Source: Betaproteobacteria bacterium | GTDB lineage: Bacteria; Pseudomonadota; Gammaproteobacteria; Burkholderiales; Thiobacillaceae | Assembly: GCA_016873935.1 (NCBI GenBank) | Contig: VGVT01000002.1 | Coordinates: 1-64,000, forward strand | Direction of reading: 5' to 3' | Length of the DNA: 64,000 nt | Part shown: one piece after another, positions 44,201 through 53,143 of the stretch | Layout: every line of letters starts with the position of its first letter | How positions within the stretch are numbered: position 1 is the first letter of the stretch | Translations under genes and position numbers: made by a program | Notes under the pieces: model-generated | Told to the model about the DNA's origin: nothing | The model's database searches: none | The model's input: only the letters and a program-made list of their open reading frames with translations

Positions 44201-44649
44201 TGACCGCCTCCATTCTTTGGGGAAGGCATCTGGGGCGAAGCGGCGGCCTGGCCCGGGTCGGCGACGCGCGCAGGCTTACGGCCGGGTTTGGTGGCATGGC
44301 AGTCCCAGCAATCCAGCCGGGTGCCGGTATACACATGGCAGGCCATGCAGAAGTCATCCTTGCCGGCCGCGACGCTGCCGCTCTGGCTGCCGGCGTGGCA
44401 CTCCACGCAGCCCTTGAGGCTGTGCTTGGTGGTGCGGATGCCCTTGCGCATGGTGTCATCGCGCTGATGCTTGAGCAGTTCCATGTGGTTGCGGCGCATG
44501 AACTGCGTGTCTTCCACGCATTTCTCGCCCTTGCCCCGCTCCAGCTTGGGCAGCCCCACGCCCGCCGCCGCCTGGAAGGAGGGAACGGCCAAAACCGCCG
44601 CCACCCCCGCCAGGACGACCAGACGCAACCAATCGGCCAGTTTTGCCAT
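44197..44649 (-). CDS. dsrJ: DsrJ, periplasmic trihaem cytochrome c
   Basis: 150 aa from the ATG at 44649, chosen because AGAAGG lies 9 bases upstream; an ATG three codons earlier would touch that site. A signal anchor (LRLVVLAGVAAVLAVPSF) precedes three haem motifs: CVECH, CMACH and CWDCH. The conserved cysteine in GEKCVEDTQFM, known in DsrJ as an unusual haem ligand, is present. It is part of DsrMKJOP and probably takes part in periplasmic sulfur oxidation or electron exchange. It sits between dsrL and dsrO. Confidence 0.93.
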   Translation of the reverse strand: MAKLADWLRLVVLAGVAAVLAVPSFQAAAGVGLPKLERGKGEKCVEDTQFMRRNHMELLKHQRDDTMRKGIRTTKHSLKGCVECHAGSQSGSVAAGKDDFCMACHVYTGTRLDCWDCHATKPGRKPARVADPGQAAASPQMPSPKNGGGQ

Positions 44650-44666
44650 GCCGTTCATCCTTCTGA

Positions 44667-46625
44667 TTACTCGCCCATACCCATGATGATGTAGCCGGTC
44701 GGGCACACGTCGGCGCAGATGTGGCAACCGATGCACTTGGCATAGTCGGTGTCGACGTAGCGGCCGGTGGTGGGGTTGTCCTTCTTCTTGACCTTGAACA
44801 CGGCGGTCTGCGGGCAGTACACCACGCAGTTGTCGCATTCGAAGCAGAGGCCGCAGGACATGCAGCGTTTGGCTTCCGCCACGGTCTGCTTCTCGTCCAG
44901 GGCGTGCAGGCGGTCCTCGAAGTTGCCCAGGGCGGAATCCTTGTCCAGCACCGTCACGCCACGCTGATTGCGGGGCACGTTGACGAAGTGGCCAAGGAAC
45001 ATCTCGGTGGAGGGGATCACGTAACGGCCGGAACGATCCTCGTAGTTGTGCAGGGTGTCCTTCCATTCCGAGGTGCCCCACTCCGGGCCATGGTGCTCCT
45101 TGTAGTCGTGCCCGGTCTCCACCCAGCGCCGCACCATGTCCCAGTGCGCCACGTCCACCTTGGGCCGGCGATCCTGTTCCTCGCCCTTGAGGAAGGCATC
45201 GATGCCCTCGGCGCAGATGCGGGCGTGGCCGATGGCGGTGGTCAGCAGGTGCGGACGGATGACGTCGCCGGCGATGAACACGTTCTCCTTGCCGGGGAAG
45301 CGGTAGTTCTTGTCGGCGCGGATCAGGCCCTTGTTGTTGTTGAACGTCTCCAGACCGGTGAAGTCCACGGCCTGGCCGATGGCGGAGACGATGAGGTCGC
45401 CGGCGATGTCATGCTCGGTGCCTTCCTTGATCTTGGTCTCGTTGCCGACCATCTCGAATTCGGCCACGCGCAGGGCGGTGGCGCGGCCGTCCGGGCCCCT
45501 GACCACGGCGACCGGGGTGACACCGCCGACGATCTCGATACCCTCGGCCTTGGCCTGTTCCACTTCGTGCTTGTTGGCGGCCATCTTGTCGATGGTGGCG
45601 CGGGAAACCAGCACCACCTCGACGCCCATGCGCGCGGCGATGGAGCTGACGTCATGGGCGGCATGGCCGGCCAGCACCATTTCCGGCAGGTCGGTGGTGG
45701 AGGCGTTGGTGATCTTGCCCAGGCGGCGGGCGACGGTGGCCACGTCGATGGAGGTGTCGCCACCACCGATGACCACTACCTTGTTGCCGACGTGCTGCAG
45801 GCGGCCCTCGTTGAAGGCACGCAGGAAGGCCATGGCGGTGACACAGTTGGGGGCGTCGGCGCCGTCCACCGGCAGGCTGCGACCACCCTGGGCGCCCAGG
45901 GCGATGAGGACCGCGTCGAAGTCCTTCTCGATCTGCTCCATCGGGAGGTCGGTACCGACGCGGCAGTTCATGCGGGTTTCCACGCCCATGTCGAGGATGC
46001 GCTTGATCTCGCCGTCCAGCACTTCACGGGGGGTGCGGAAGCCGGGGATGCCGTAGCGCATCATGCCGCCGAGTTCGGCGTGGTCGTCGAAAATGGTGCA
46101 GCCATGGCCCATGCGGCGCAGCTGGTAGGCGGCGGCCAGACCGGCGGGGCCGCCACCGATGATGGCGATCTTCTTGCCGGACTCGGTCTCGGGCTTGGCG
46201 AAAGCCATGTTGTTGTCCAGCGCCCAGTTACCCAGGAAGTGCTCGACGGAGTTGATGCCGACGTTTTCCTCGACCATGTTCCGGTTGCAACCGGATTCGC
46301 AGGGAGCGGGGCAGACGCGGCCCATGACGGCGGGGAAGGGGTTGGCGCTGGTCAGCCGGCGCCAGGCGTATTCCTGCCAGCTCTGGCCACCGGTGGGCTT
46401 CTCGATGCCGCGCACGATGTTGAGATAGCCGCGGATGTCCTCGCCGGCCGGGCAGGAACCCTGGCAGGGCGGGGTGGAGTGCACGTACTCGGGGCACTTG
46501 TGCGTCCAGCTGGCCTGGAAAATCTTTTCCTGGGAACGGCGATAGTTCTCTTCCGTTTCGCCATCCTTGTAACGGCGCCAGGTCTGACCTTCGGTTTTTT
46601 TGACATCCTTGGATGTGACAGCCAT
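44667..46625 (-). CDS. dsrL: DsrL, NAD(P)H:acceptor iron-sulfur flavoprotein
   Basis: 652 aa, start at ATG 46625 (AGGAG upstream). DsrL works with DsrAB and passes electrons to NAD(P)+. An N-terminal Cys-rich GltD-like domain (CPEYVHSTPPCQGSCPAGED, CPAPCESGCNR) binds clusters. The FAD site is AIIGGGPAGLAAAYQL and the nucleotide site is VVIGGGDTSIDVATVA. The C-terminus (about 565-650) adds ferredoxin clusters CMSCGLCFECDNCVVYC and CIGCHICADVC. This long C-terminal form is typical of sulfur oxidisers and supports an oxidative direction for the pathway. Confidence 0.95.
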   Translation of the reverse strand: MAVTSKDVKKTEGQTWRRYKDGETEENYRRSQEKIFQASWTHKCPEYVHSTPPCQGSCPAGEDIRGYLNIVRGIEKPTGGQSWQEYAWRRLTSANPFPAVMGRVCPAPCESGCNRNMVEENVGINSVEHFLGNWALDNNMAFAKPETESGKKIAIIGGGPAGLAAAYQLRRMGHGCTIFDDHAELGGMMRYGIPGFRTPREVLDGEIKRILDMGVETRMNCRVGTDLPMEQIEKDFDAVLIALGAQGGRSLPVDGADAPNCVTAMAFLRAFNEGRLQHVGNKVVVIGGGDTSIDVATVARRLGKITNASTTDLPEMVLAGHAAHDVSSIAARMGVEVVLVSRATIDKMAANKHEVEQAKAEGIEIVGGVTPVAVVRGPDGRATALRVAEFEMVGNETKIKEGTEHDIAGDLIVSAIGQAVDFTGLETFNNNKGLIRADKNYRFPGKENVFIAGDVIRPHLLTTAIGHARICAEGIDAFLKGEEQDRRPKVDVAHWDMVRRWVETGHDYKEHHGPEWGTSEWKDTLHNYEDRSGRYVIPSTEMFLGHFVNVPRNQRGVTVLDKDSALGNFEDRLHALDEKQTVAEAKRCMSCGLCFECDNCVVYCPQTAVFKVKKKDNPTTGRYVDTDYAKCIGCHICADVCPTGYIIMGMGE

Positions 46626-46687
46626 CTTCGCTCTCCTATCGTCAATTTCGTGCGGCGCGTGCGCCAAACCACTTTGCTACTCGGGTT

Positions 46688-46705
46688 GGCACGGAAGCCC
46701 GTGCC
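46688..46705 (-). other. Hairpin in the dsrK-dsrL spacer
   Basis: GGCACGG and CCGTGCC form a 7-bp stem with a 4-base loop in the 107-base dsrK-dsrL spacer. There is no T-tract. It is one of several spacer hairpins in the dsr operon. Confidence 0.45.
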
Positions 46706-46732
46706 GCCATGTGTTGCGTCAATATCGATACA

Positions 46733-48256
46733 TCAATCCAGCTTGATGGCCGTGCCGACGAGCTGGTGCACGCCACCGACCATGTTGCGGTCGAATCCGT
46801 AGTAAGGCAGAACCTTGGTGAACTGCGCCTTGCAGATGGCGCAGATGAGCGCCAGGAAGTTGACGCCCTGGCCCTGCACTACGTTGTTGTAGGCATTCAT
46901 GCGCGGCAACGCGCCCTTCACCCGCACCTCGATCAGGTCGTCGGTGAGGAGGCCGCCGCCGCCACCACAGCAGAAAGTGGATTCACCGATGGTTTCCGCC
47001 GCCATGTCCTGGAAATTGTTGGCCACCGCGCGGATGATGTTGCGCGGAATGGTGAACTGGCCGCCCGGTTCCGTGCCCATGCGCGAGGCGCGCGCGACGT
47101 TGCAGGAATCGTGGAAAGTAATGACGCGGTCGTCGTTGAGGGACTTGTCGAACTTGAGCACGCCCTTCTCGATGAGATCCCAGGTGTATTCGCAGATGTG
47201 CATGGGCTGCGGGTAACGCGGGTCGAGCTGATTCTGCAGTTCGACGGAGAAGGGATCGTCGCCACCGTAGCCGATGCCGGTCAGGGTATTCCAGAACGCG
47301 TAGGCGACGCGCCAGGCATGGCCGCACTCGCCGACGATGATGCGCTTGACGCCGAGTTCGAGGGCGGCATCGCGGATGCGCATGGCAATGTTCCGCATGG
47401 TTTCGTAATTGCCGTTGAACAGGCCGAAATTACCGGCCTCCGAGGCCTTGCTGGACAGGGTCCAGGACGCTCCGGCGGCATGGAACACCTTGGCATAGCC
47501 GATCAGGGACTCGACGTGCGGCTCGGAGAAGAAGTCGGCGGAGGGCGTCACCAGCAGGATTTCGGCGCCTTCGACGTCCAGCGGCATTTTCACCGGCACA
47601 CCGGTGTCGGCCTCGATATCCTCCTCCAGGCCCAGCAGGGTGTCTTCCAGCGCGGGACCGGGCAGGCCGAGGTTGTTGCCGATCTTCTGCACCTTGACCA
47701 GGATTTCACTGGAGTACTTCTGGCCGACACCGACGTAGTTCAGGATCTCTCGGCCAGCCATGGTGATCTCGGCGGTATCGATGCCGTAGGGGCAGTACAC
47801 CGAGCAACGCCGGCACTCGGAGCACTGGTGGTAGTAGTTGTACCACTTGTTCAGCGTGTCCTCGGTGAGGTCCTCGGCGCCTACCAGCCAGGGGGCGATC
47901 TTGCCCGGCAGGGTGAAGTAGCGGCGGTAGACCTTGCGCATCAGTTCCTGGCGCGCCACTGGCATGTTGTTGGGGTCGGCGGTACCGAGGAAGTAGTGGC
48001 ACTTGTCGGTACAGGCGCCACAGTGCACGCAGGCGTCCATGAAGACGCGCACCGAGCGGTATTTCTCCAGGACCTGGCCCATGCGATCTAGGGCGCGTTC
48101 CTTCCAGTCCGCCGGCAACTGGTGCGGATAGCCGAGGTAGGACTGCGAAGTCTCGGCGGCGAGGAAGGATTTCAGGTGCGCGGTCGCCCCTTCCTTGATC
48201 TTGGGGACTTCCGTGTATTCGCTCAGCGCGGGGACTTCGAACTCGGGACCAGCCAC
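46733..48256 (-). CDS. dsrK: DsrK, heterodisulfide-reductase-like catalytic subunit
   Basis: 507 aa, an HdrD-like protein on the cytoplasmic face that probably handles the DsrC trisulfide/disulfide. Two [4Fe-4S] sets occur: CVHCGACTDKCHYF and CSECRRCSVYCPYG. The CCG domain is GESTFCCGGGGGLLTDDL, with another Cys-rich part at HDSCNVARASRMG. The gene lies 53 bases after dsrM, and the DsrM-K pair forms the core of the complex. Confidence 0.95.
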   Translation of the reverse strand: MAGPEFEVPALSEYTEVPKIKEGATAHLKSFLAAETSQSYLGYPHQLPADWKERALDRMGQVLEKYRSVRVFMDACVHCGACTDKCHYFLGTADPNNMPVARQELMRKVYRRYFTLPGKIAPWLVGAEDLTEDTLNKWYNYYHQCSECRRCSVYCPYGIDTAEITMAGREILNYVGVGQKYSSEILVKVQKIGNNLGLPGPALEDTLLGLEEDIEADTGVPVKMPLDVEGAEILLVTPSADFFSEPHVESLIGYAKVFHAAGASWTLSSKASEAGNFGLFNGNYETMRNIAMRIRDAALELGVKRIIVGECGHAWRVAYAFWNTLTGIGYGGDDPFSVELQNQLDPRYPQPMHICEYTWDLIEKGVLKFDKSLNDDRVITFHDSCNVARASRMGTEPGGQFTIPRNIIRAVANNFQDMAAETIGESTFCCGGGGGLLTDDLIEVRVKGALPRMNAYNNVVQGQGVNFLALICAICKAQFTKVLPYYGFDRNMVGGVHQLVGTAIKLD

Positions 48257-48309
48257 GTTAGCTCCTTATCTCTCTCAGCTCGGTTCGCATTGTGCGTCAG
48301 CGGGCGGAC

Positions 48310-49047
48310 TCAGGCCTTGTCGCGTTCCAGGGCGGCGGCCCAGGGCGCGATATGGCGGGTTTCACGCGGATCGTCGGCCTGATTACGGGTCGGGCTGAAG
48401 AAAATTCCCGGGGCATGCAGGAGCTTGCTCACCGGGAAGATGATCATCAGCACCGCCACCAGGAACAGGTGGGCCATGAGCACCGGGTCCGCGGGCATGG
48501 GGCGGAAATCGAAGGTCATGAGGCCCAGCATGAAGGCTTTCACGGCGACGATGTCGGTATGCGCGACGAAGGTCATCAGCATGCCGGACAGACCGATGGC
48601 GATGAGCAGGGCCAGCATCAGGTGATCGGAGGGTGTAGAGATGTAGCGCACGCGGTCGACCAGGAAACGGCGTGCCCACAGGCCGGCGAGGCCGACGACC
48701 ATGGCGAAACTGGCGTACTTGCCGAAAGGCTGGATGAACTCGACCAGGAACCATACGGGTTCCTGGAAATAGCGCACATGACGCAGCAGGACCAGGGCCA
48801 GGCCGACATGGAACAGCCAGCCGAACAGCCAGATCCATTTGTTGGACTTGAACAGCGATTCGAACAACACGACCTCGCGGGCCATGCGCACGGCCACACC
48901 GCCCTTGCCGGTCGGCGCGGGCGTGGTGGGGATATTCAGGGGAGCCGGCGTACGGCCGTACTCGTAGATGCGATAGGCGACTCCGCCGAGCAACACCAGG
49001 GTGGCGAAGTAAAACAGCACCGTGTAGAAAATCGTCAACGAAGTCAT
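48310..49047 (-). CDS. dsrM: DsrM, NarI-like b-type cytochrome
   Basis: 245 aa starting at ATG 49047 (GAGGTGGGG upstream). Five to six membrane helices carry histidines for two haem b groups: LFGWLFHVGLALVLLRHVRYF and LMAHLFLVAVLMIIFPVSKLLH. It is the membrane partner of DsrK in quinone chemistry. A GC hairpin lies between dsrC and dsrM. Confidence 0.93.
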   Translation of the reverse strand: MTSLTIFYTVLFYFATLVLLGGVAYRIYEYGRTPAPLNIPTTPAPTGKGGVAVRMAREVVLFESLFKSNKWIWLFGWLFHVGLALVLLRHVRYFQEPVWFLVEFIQPFGKYASFAMVVGLAGLWARRFLVDRVRYISTPSDHLMLALLIAIGLSGMLMTFVAHTDIVAVKAFMLGLMTFDFRPMPADPVLMAHLFLVAVLMIIFPVSKLLHAPGIFFSPTRNQADDPRETRHIAPWAAALERDKA

Positions 49048-49141
49048 CCCCACCTCTGCATGTCGGGCAGAACACCTCACCGGAACCTGAAACGGCATCC
49101 GGGCGGTTGCATTCACACTTGCACAAACACTTTCAACAGCG

Positions 49142-49163
49142 CCCGGCGGGCGCACCCGCCGGG
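49142..49163 (-). other. GC hairpin between dsrC and dsrM
   Basis: CCCGGCGGG and CCCGCCGGG form a perfect 9-bp stem with a 4-base loop, 23 bases after dsrC. Such a structure could protect the 3' end of the abundant dsrC-containing mRNA or be a processing site. Confidence 0.65.
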
Positions 49164-49185
49164 TTGATGCGGCTCCGTAGAGCGA

Positions 49186-49521
49186 TCAGATGCAGCCTGT
49201 CGGCTTCGGCAGGCCGGCGATCTTGCATGCCTGCTTGGCGGGACCGTAGGGAAACAGCTCGTACAGGTACTTGTTGTTGCCCTTGTCCGGACCCAGCTTC
49301 TTGGCGACAGCCTTGGTCAGCACGCGCACGGCGGGAGCGATTTGATACTCCTCGTAGTACTCGCGCAGGAAGTTGATCACTTCCCAGTGGCTATCGGTCA
49401 ACTCGACCTTTTCATCCTTGGCCAGGTATTCCCCGATTTCCCTAGTCCAGTCGGCCAGATTGGTCAGGTAACCCTCTTCATCGACTTCGAACGACTTGCC
49501 AGCAACTTCGACCATAGGCAT
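49186..49521 (-). CDS. dsrC: DsrC, sulfur carrier protein
   Basis: 111 aa. It carries sulfur as persulfide/trisulfide between DsrEFH, DsrAB and DsrMK. Both functional cysteines are present: C99 in PAKQACKIAG and the penultimate C110 in TGCI. FEVDEEGYLTNLADW and LTDSHWEVINFLREYY are typical. This is the true two-cysteine form; a cysteine-less paralogue lies in the divergent cassette at 54.4 kb. AAGGAG-like site upstream. Confidence 0.97.
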   Translation of the reverse strand: MPMVEVAGKSFEVDEEGYLTNLADWTREIGEYLAKDEKVELTDSHWEVINFLREYYEEYQIAPAVRVLTKAVAKKLGPDKGNNKYLYELFPYGPAKQACKIAGLPKPTGCI

Positions 49522-49546
49522 AGCATTTCTCCTTAAAGAACAAAAA

Positions 49547-49846
49547 TTACAGCCAGGACTGACAGGTGCTGTGTTCCGTCACCAGATCCACAAAACCGCC
49601 GTAATCCACCAGTTTCACCCCATCCAGAACACGCCCGGCCATGCCGCGCGCTTCCATGTCGGGCCCCAGGGCATAAATCTGAAGGTCGGCCATGGCCGAC
49701 TGGATTTTCGCCGCCGCCTCGCTGCCCTGGGTCGCCGCGTACACGGCATCCTCGATCAGCAACACGGCGGAACCTTTGGTGGCCATGCGCAGACAGCTCT
49801 CCAGGGAGTTCCGCTCGGTGGCCGACTTATTGACGATATGCAGCAT
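49547..49846 (-). CDS. dsrH: DsrH, sulfurtransferase complex subunit
   Basis: 99 aa, TusB/DsrH family. It is part of the DsrE2F2H2 hexamer that relays sulfane sulfur to DsrC. MLHIVNKS and AVLLIEDAVYAA match the family, and the conserved Cys occurs in SLESCLRMA. It lies 11 bases after dsrF and 25 bases before dsrC. Confidence 0.93.
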   Translation of the reverse strand: MLHIVNKSATERNSLESCLRMATKGSAVLLIEDAVYAATQGSEAAAKIQSAMADLQIYALGPDMEARGMAGRVLDGVKLVDYGGFVDLVTEHSTCQSWL

Positions 49847-49857
49847 GTTCGTTTTCC

Positions 49858-50256
49858 TCAGAAGCTGATGACGACGTCCTGCTCAGCCATGAGGCTGGCC
49901 ATTTCGGCGCTGTCGAGCACGGTCACATCCACGATCAGGTCGTCCTCGGAAAGGCCGCGGGCGTCCATGGACGCTTTTTCGACATACAGTTTCTCGATGT
50001 CGTAGCCTTCCAGGGCGCGGTAGGTCTTGGAGAAATCCTTGACCTCGATACCCTTGGTGTTCATGCCCTTGATCAGTTCGTACACGCCATCGTCGGTGAA
50101 CACCATGCTCACGTCCTGATCGAAGGCGGCGGAAATCAACACCACTTCCAGGCCTTCCAGGGCGTAAACGGTGCCGTGCGGCGCCTTGCGGTTGACGAAC
50201 ATGAATTTCTTGACGACGCCTTCGCCGCCTTCCATGTCATCCATCATGTCGCTCAT
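49858..50256 (-). CDS. dsrF: DsrF, sulfurtransferase complex subunit
   Basis: 132 aa, TusC/DsrF family. KKFMFVNRKAPHGTVYALEGLEVVLISAAFDQDVSMVF shows the family fold. No cysteine is found in the part that aligns to DsrF active positions, as is common for this subunit, which is structural. It is between dsrE and dsrH with short spacers. Confidence 0.93.
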   Translation of the reverse strand: MSDMMDDMEGGEGVVKKFMFVNRKAPHGTVYALEGLEVVLISAAFDQDVSMVFTDDGVYELIKGMNTKGIEVKDFSKTYRALEGYDIEKLYVEKASMDARGLSEDDLIVDVTVLDSAEMASLMAEQDVVISF

Positions 50257-50266
50257 TGCGTTCCCC

Positions 50267-50626
50267 TTAATCGCCGAAGGTCACCAGGCGATCACACTGG
50301 ATGCCGGCTTCCACCAACTGGCCCAGGCCGGAAATACGGAATCCGGGAGCCAGAATCTCGTCCTTGATGCCGCGGCGCATGCCGGCGGCGACGCACACCA
50401 CCAGATCGACGCCGTGGTCTTCCGCCAGCTTGGACCAGCGGTTGACCACGTGACGGTCATCCTGGGGGGGCTCGGTGAGCTTGGTCGAGTTGTTGACGCC
50501 GTCGTGATAAAAGAACACGCGAGGCACTTTATGGCCCTTCTCGATAGCCGTACGGGCGAAGAGATACGCGGTATCGCTCGCCTGATGGTTATACGGGCCT
50601 TCGCTAACCATAATGCCGATCTTCAT
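50267..50626 (-). CDS. dsrE: DsrE, active-site subunit of DsrEFH
   Basis: 119 aa, TusD/DsrE family. The persulfide-carrying cysteine is C78 in LVVCVAAGMRRGI, the same number as the active Cys of Allochromatium DsrE. MKIGIMVSEGPYNHQASDTAY opens the fold. It is co-transcribed with dsrF and dsrH. Confidence 0.95.
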   Translation of the reverse strand: MKIGIMVSEGPYNHQASDTAYLFARTAIEKGHKVPRVFFYHDGVNNSTKLTEPPQDDRHVVNRWSKLAEDHGVDLVVCVAAGMRRGIKDEILAPGFRISGLGQLVEAGIQCDRLVTFGD

Positions 50627-50664
50627 TTAAATATCCCTATCTCCGAATAACAAAACCGCCTCCG

Positions 50665-50684
50665 GGCCCCGGCATGCCGGGGCC
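50665..50684 (-). other. GC palindrome in the dsrB-dsrE spacer
   Basis: A perfect 20-base palindrome GGCCCCGGCATGCCGGGGCC follows dsrB by 8 bases. It could form a stable mRNA hairpin and separate the reductase message from the sulfurtransferase message. Confidence 0.65.
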
Positions 50685-50692
50685 GTGAAGGA

Positions 50693-51766
50693 TCAGAAGC
50701 GGATGTGCGCGGAAGCGTTCAGGCTGCTGCGACCACCACGCCAGTTGTCGATGTGGTACTTGGTGAAGGGCAGACCGGTCTTCTCGAAGAACGCGGGCCA
50801 ACCGATGCGATCGATCCAGTCGGTCATGCGCTCCCAGGGACGACCATCGGCCTTGTAGACGGCCAGGATCTTCTTGACCGCCTCGGCAACTTCGGGCCAA
50901 CGCGGGGCGTTGTTGGGCAGGCCGGCGGCCACCAGCTTGTGGAAGGTGGGGCGCGAACGGGCGTTGGAGTTCTTGCCGCCGACCCAGATGGCGATCTTCG
51001 AATGCTCGGGGTCGTTGATCTGCATGGGCGGGCAGGGGGGGAAGCAGGCGCCGCAGCAGATGCACTTCTTCTCGTCCACTTCCAGAGAGGGCTTGCCGTT
51101 CACCAGGGCGGGACGGATGGCGGCCACCGGACAACGGGCGACGACCGAAGGACGCTCGCAGATGTTGGCGACGAGATCGTGGTTGATCTTCGGCGGCTTG
51201 GTGTGCTGCACGATGATGGCGATGTCGGCCTGGCCGCCGCAGTTGATCTCGCAGCAGGAGGTGGACAGCTTGACCCGGTTGGGCATCTCGCACTTGACGA
51301 ATTCGTCGTACAGCTCGTCCATCAGCGCCTTCACCACGCCGGAGGCGTCGGTGCCGGGGATGTCGCAGTGCAGCCAGCCCTGGGTGTGGGCGATCATGGA
51401 CACCGAGTTGGCGGTGCCGCCGACCGGGAAGCCATTGTCGGACAGGGCCTTGATCAGGGGCTCGACCTTGGACTGGTCGGTGACCATGTACTCGATGTTG
51501 GAACGGGTGGTGAAGCGCACGAAGCCGTCGGCGAACTGATCGGCGATGTCGGCCAGCTTGCGCACGGTGTAGTGGTCCATCTGGCGCTGGGTGCCAGCCT
51601 TGACGGTCCAGACTTCGGCGCCGCCCTCGGCGCGGTGGTAGAGCACACCCGGCTTGGGATGGGAGTGGTAAATCCACTTCCCATAATTGTTCTTCATGAC
51701 AGGGTGCATGTAGGGCATCGGGTCCGGCGCGCCGGATTCGATGGTCTCGTGAGTTCTTTCAGCCAT
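50693..51766 (-). CDS. dsrB: DsrB, reverse dissimilatory sulfite reductase beta subunit
   Basis: 357 aa from ATG 51766 (GGAG 7 bases upstream). Siroheme/[4Fe-4S]-binding region LSTSCCEINCGGQADIAII and a ferredoxin insertion CICCGACFPPCPPMQI are present, with QGWLHCDIPGTDASGVVKAL. It forms an alpha2beta2 enzyme with DsrA that oxidises sulfide released from DsrC to sulfite. The neighbours identify it as the oxidative type. Confidence 0.97.
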   Translation of the reverse strand: MAERTHETIESGAPDPMPYMHPVMKNNYGKWIYHSHPKPGVLYHRAEGGAEVWTVKAGTQRQMDHYTVRKLADIADQFADGFVRFTTRSNIEYMVTDQSKVEPLIKALSDNGFPVGGTANSVSMIAHTQGWLHCDIPGTDASGVVKALMDELYDEFVKCEMPNRVKLSTSCCEINCGGQADIAIIVQHTKPPKINHDLVANICERPSVVARCPVAAIRPALVNGKPSLEVDEKKCICCGACFPPCPPMQINDPEHSKIAIWVGGKNSNARSRPTFHKLVAAGLPNNAPRWPEVAEAVKKILAVYKADGRPWERMTDWIDRIGWPAFFEKTGLPFTKYHIDNWRGGRSSLNASAHIRF

Positions 51767-51807
51767 GCTTATCTCCAACCTATTGAGATCGAAAACCTTG
51801 CTTTACC

Positions 51808-51831
51808 CCGGCCCGCGCAAGGGCGGGCCGG
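51808..51831 (-). other. GC hairpin between dsrA and dsrB
   Basis: CCGGCCCGC and GCGGGCCGG form a 9-bp stem with a 6-base loop, 10 bases after dsrA. It lies in a 75-base spacer before dsrB. Confidence 0.6.
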
Positions 51832-51841
51832 AACACCGGAA

Positions 51842-53143
51842 TCAGGCCGCGGCCTGCTTGCGCTCGAACCACTTCTCGGCTTCCTCGTCCCAGCCATCCA
51901 TGCGGACGTAGGGGTTGCTGCGGGGATGCACGATCATGTTGGCATCCACCTCGAGGCCGATGCCCTCCAGGAAGTTGACCAGGCCGATGCGATCGATCAT
52001 CTCGCCGGTACGCTCGTGCTCCAGAGCGTTCTCGGCGAAGAAGTCGAGGATGTTGCGGGACAGTTCGTTCAGCTTCTCGAAGTCCTCGTCGGACTCCATC
52101 TTCATGAACGGGATCACCACGGTACCCATGGTGGCACCGATCTTCAGCACGCCCTTGCCGCCCACCAGGATGGTGACGCCCTTGTCCTTGCCGGGCAGCA
52201 GCGCGCCGGGCATGACGTTCAGGCAGTGCATGCAGCGCACGCAGTTGTGGTTGTCGATCTCCAGGCAGTTGGCGTCGGACACGGCCACCTTGGTGATGCC
52301 CTCGCCGGCGGCGGCGCCGTCGTTCTTGACCAGGCGGATGGCGCGGGTGGGACACATGGAAACGACCATGTTGGTCAGGTCTTCCATGCTGTGCGCAGCC
52401 ATCCATTCACGGGCGATCTTCTCGTCCGCGCGCATGCTGTCGCGCCAGGTGCCGATGGTAGCCATGTCGGAACGCTGGATGGCGTTGACGCAGTCGTTGG
52501 GGCAGCCGGAGAACTTGAACTTGAACTTGTACGGCAGGGACGGACGGTGCATGTCGTCCAGGTTGTTGTTGATGACGGTGCGCAGGGCACGGGCCTCGTC
52601 ATAACAGGACATTTCGCAGCGGGCGGCGCCAACGCAGGACATGGAGGTACGCAGGGCGGGACCGGCGCCACCGAGGTCGAAGCCCATCTCGTTGAACTTG
52701 TCGAAGGAACGCTGCACATCCTCGGTCTTGATGCCCTGGAACATGATGTCGCCGGACTGGCCGTGGAAGGCGATCAGGCCGGAACCGCCGGTCTCAAGCC
52801 AGGCGTCGCACATCTGGCGCAGCAGGTCGGAGGTGTAGTGCATGCCGGCCGGGGGCTGGATGCGCAGGGTGTGGAACTCGGCGGCCTCGGGAAACTTGGG
52901 CTTGCCGTCGGCATCCTTGAGTTCGGTGAAACGGGGGATGACGCCGCCGCCATAGCCGACCACGCCGACGGTGCCACCCTTCCAGTAGCCAAACTTGGTC
53001 TCATAGGAGGTTTCGAGCTGGCCCATGAGGTCGACCATCATGTCGTTCTCGTTGGCCAGGCGCTTCAGGCCGGTGACGAAAGAGGGCCAGGGACCCTTCT
53101 CCAGATCGTCCAGGTTGGGCGTTTTATACGGTTGCTTAGCCAT
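51842..53143 (-). CDS. dsrA: DsrA, reverse dissimilatory sulfite reductase alpha subunit
   Basis: 433 aa, start at ATG 53143 with AAGGAG upstream. The siroheme-cluster ligands are in SCVGAARCEMSC and FSGCPNDCVNAIQRSD. The inserted ferredoxin domain is NCLEIDNHNCVRCMHCLNVMP. It is the first gene of the operon dsrABEFHCMKLJOP-NR-cysG. A 263-base region separates it from the divergent cassette. Presence of DsrL, DsrEFH and DsrN shows a sulfur-oxidising rather than sulfate-reducing role. Confidence 0.97.
   Translation of the reverse strand: MAKQPYKTPNLDDLEKGPWPSFVTGLKRLANENDMMVDLMGQLETSYETKFGYWKGGTVGVVGYGGGVIPRFTELKDADGKPKFPEAAEFHTLRIQPPAGMHYTSDLLRQMCDAWLETGGSGLIAFHGQSGDIMFQGIKTEDVQRSFDKFNEMGFDLGGAGPALRTSMSCVGAARCEMSCYDEARALRTVINNNLDDMHRPSLPYKFKFKFSGCPNDCVNAIQRSDMATIGTWRDSMRADEKIAREWMAAHSMEDLTNMVVSMCPTRAIRLVKNDGAAAGEGITKVAVSDANCLEIDNHNCVRCMHCLNVMPGALLPGKDKGVTILVGGKGVLKIGATMGTVVIPFMKMESDEDFEKLNELSRNILDFFAENALEHERTGEMIDRIGLVNFLEGIGLEVDANMIVHPRSNPYVRMDGWDEEAEKWFERKQAAA

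Noticed and set aside
44721-46802. 693-codon frame antisense to dsrL
   Set aside because: Shadow frame; dsrL has clear flavin and cluster motifs.
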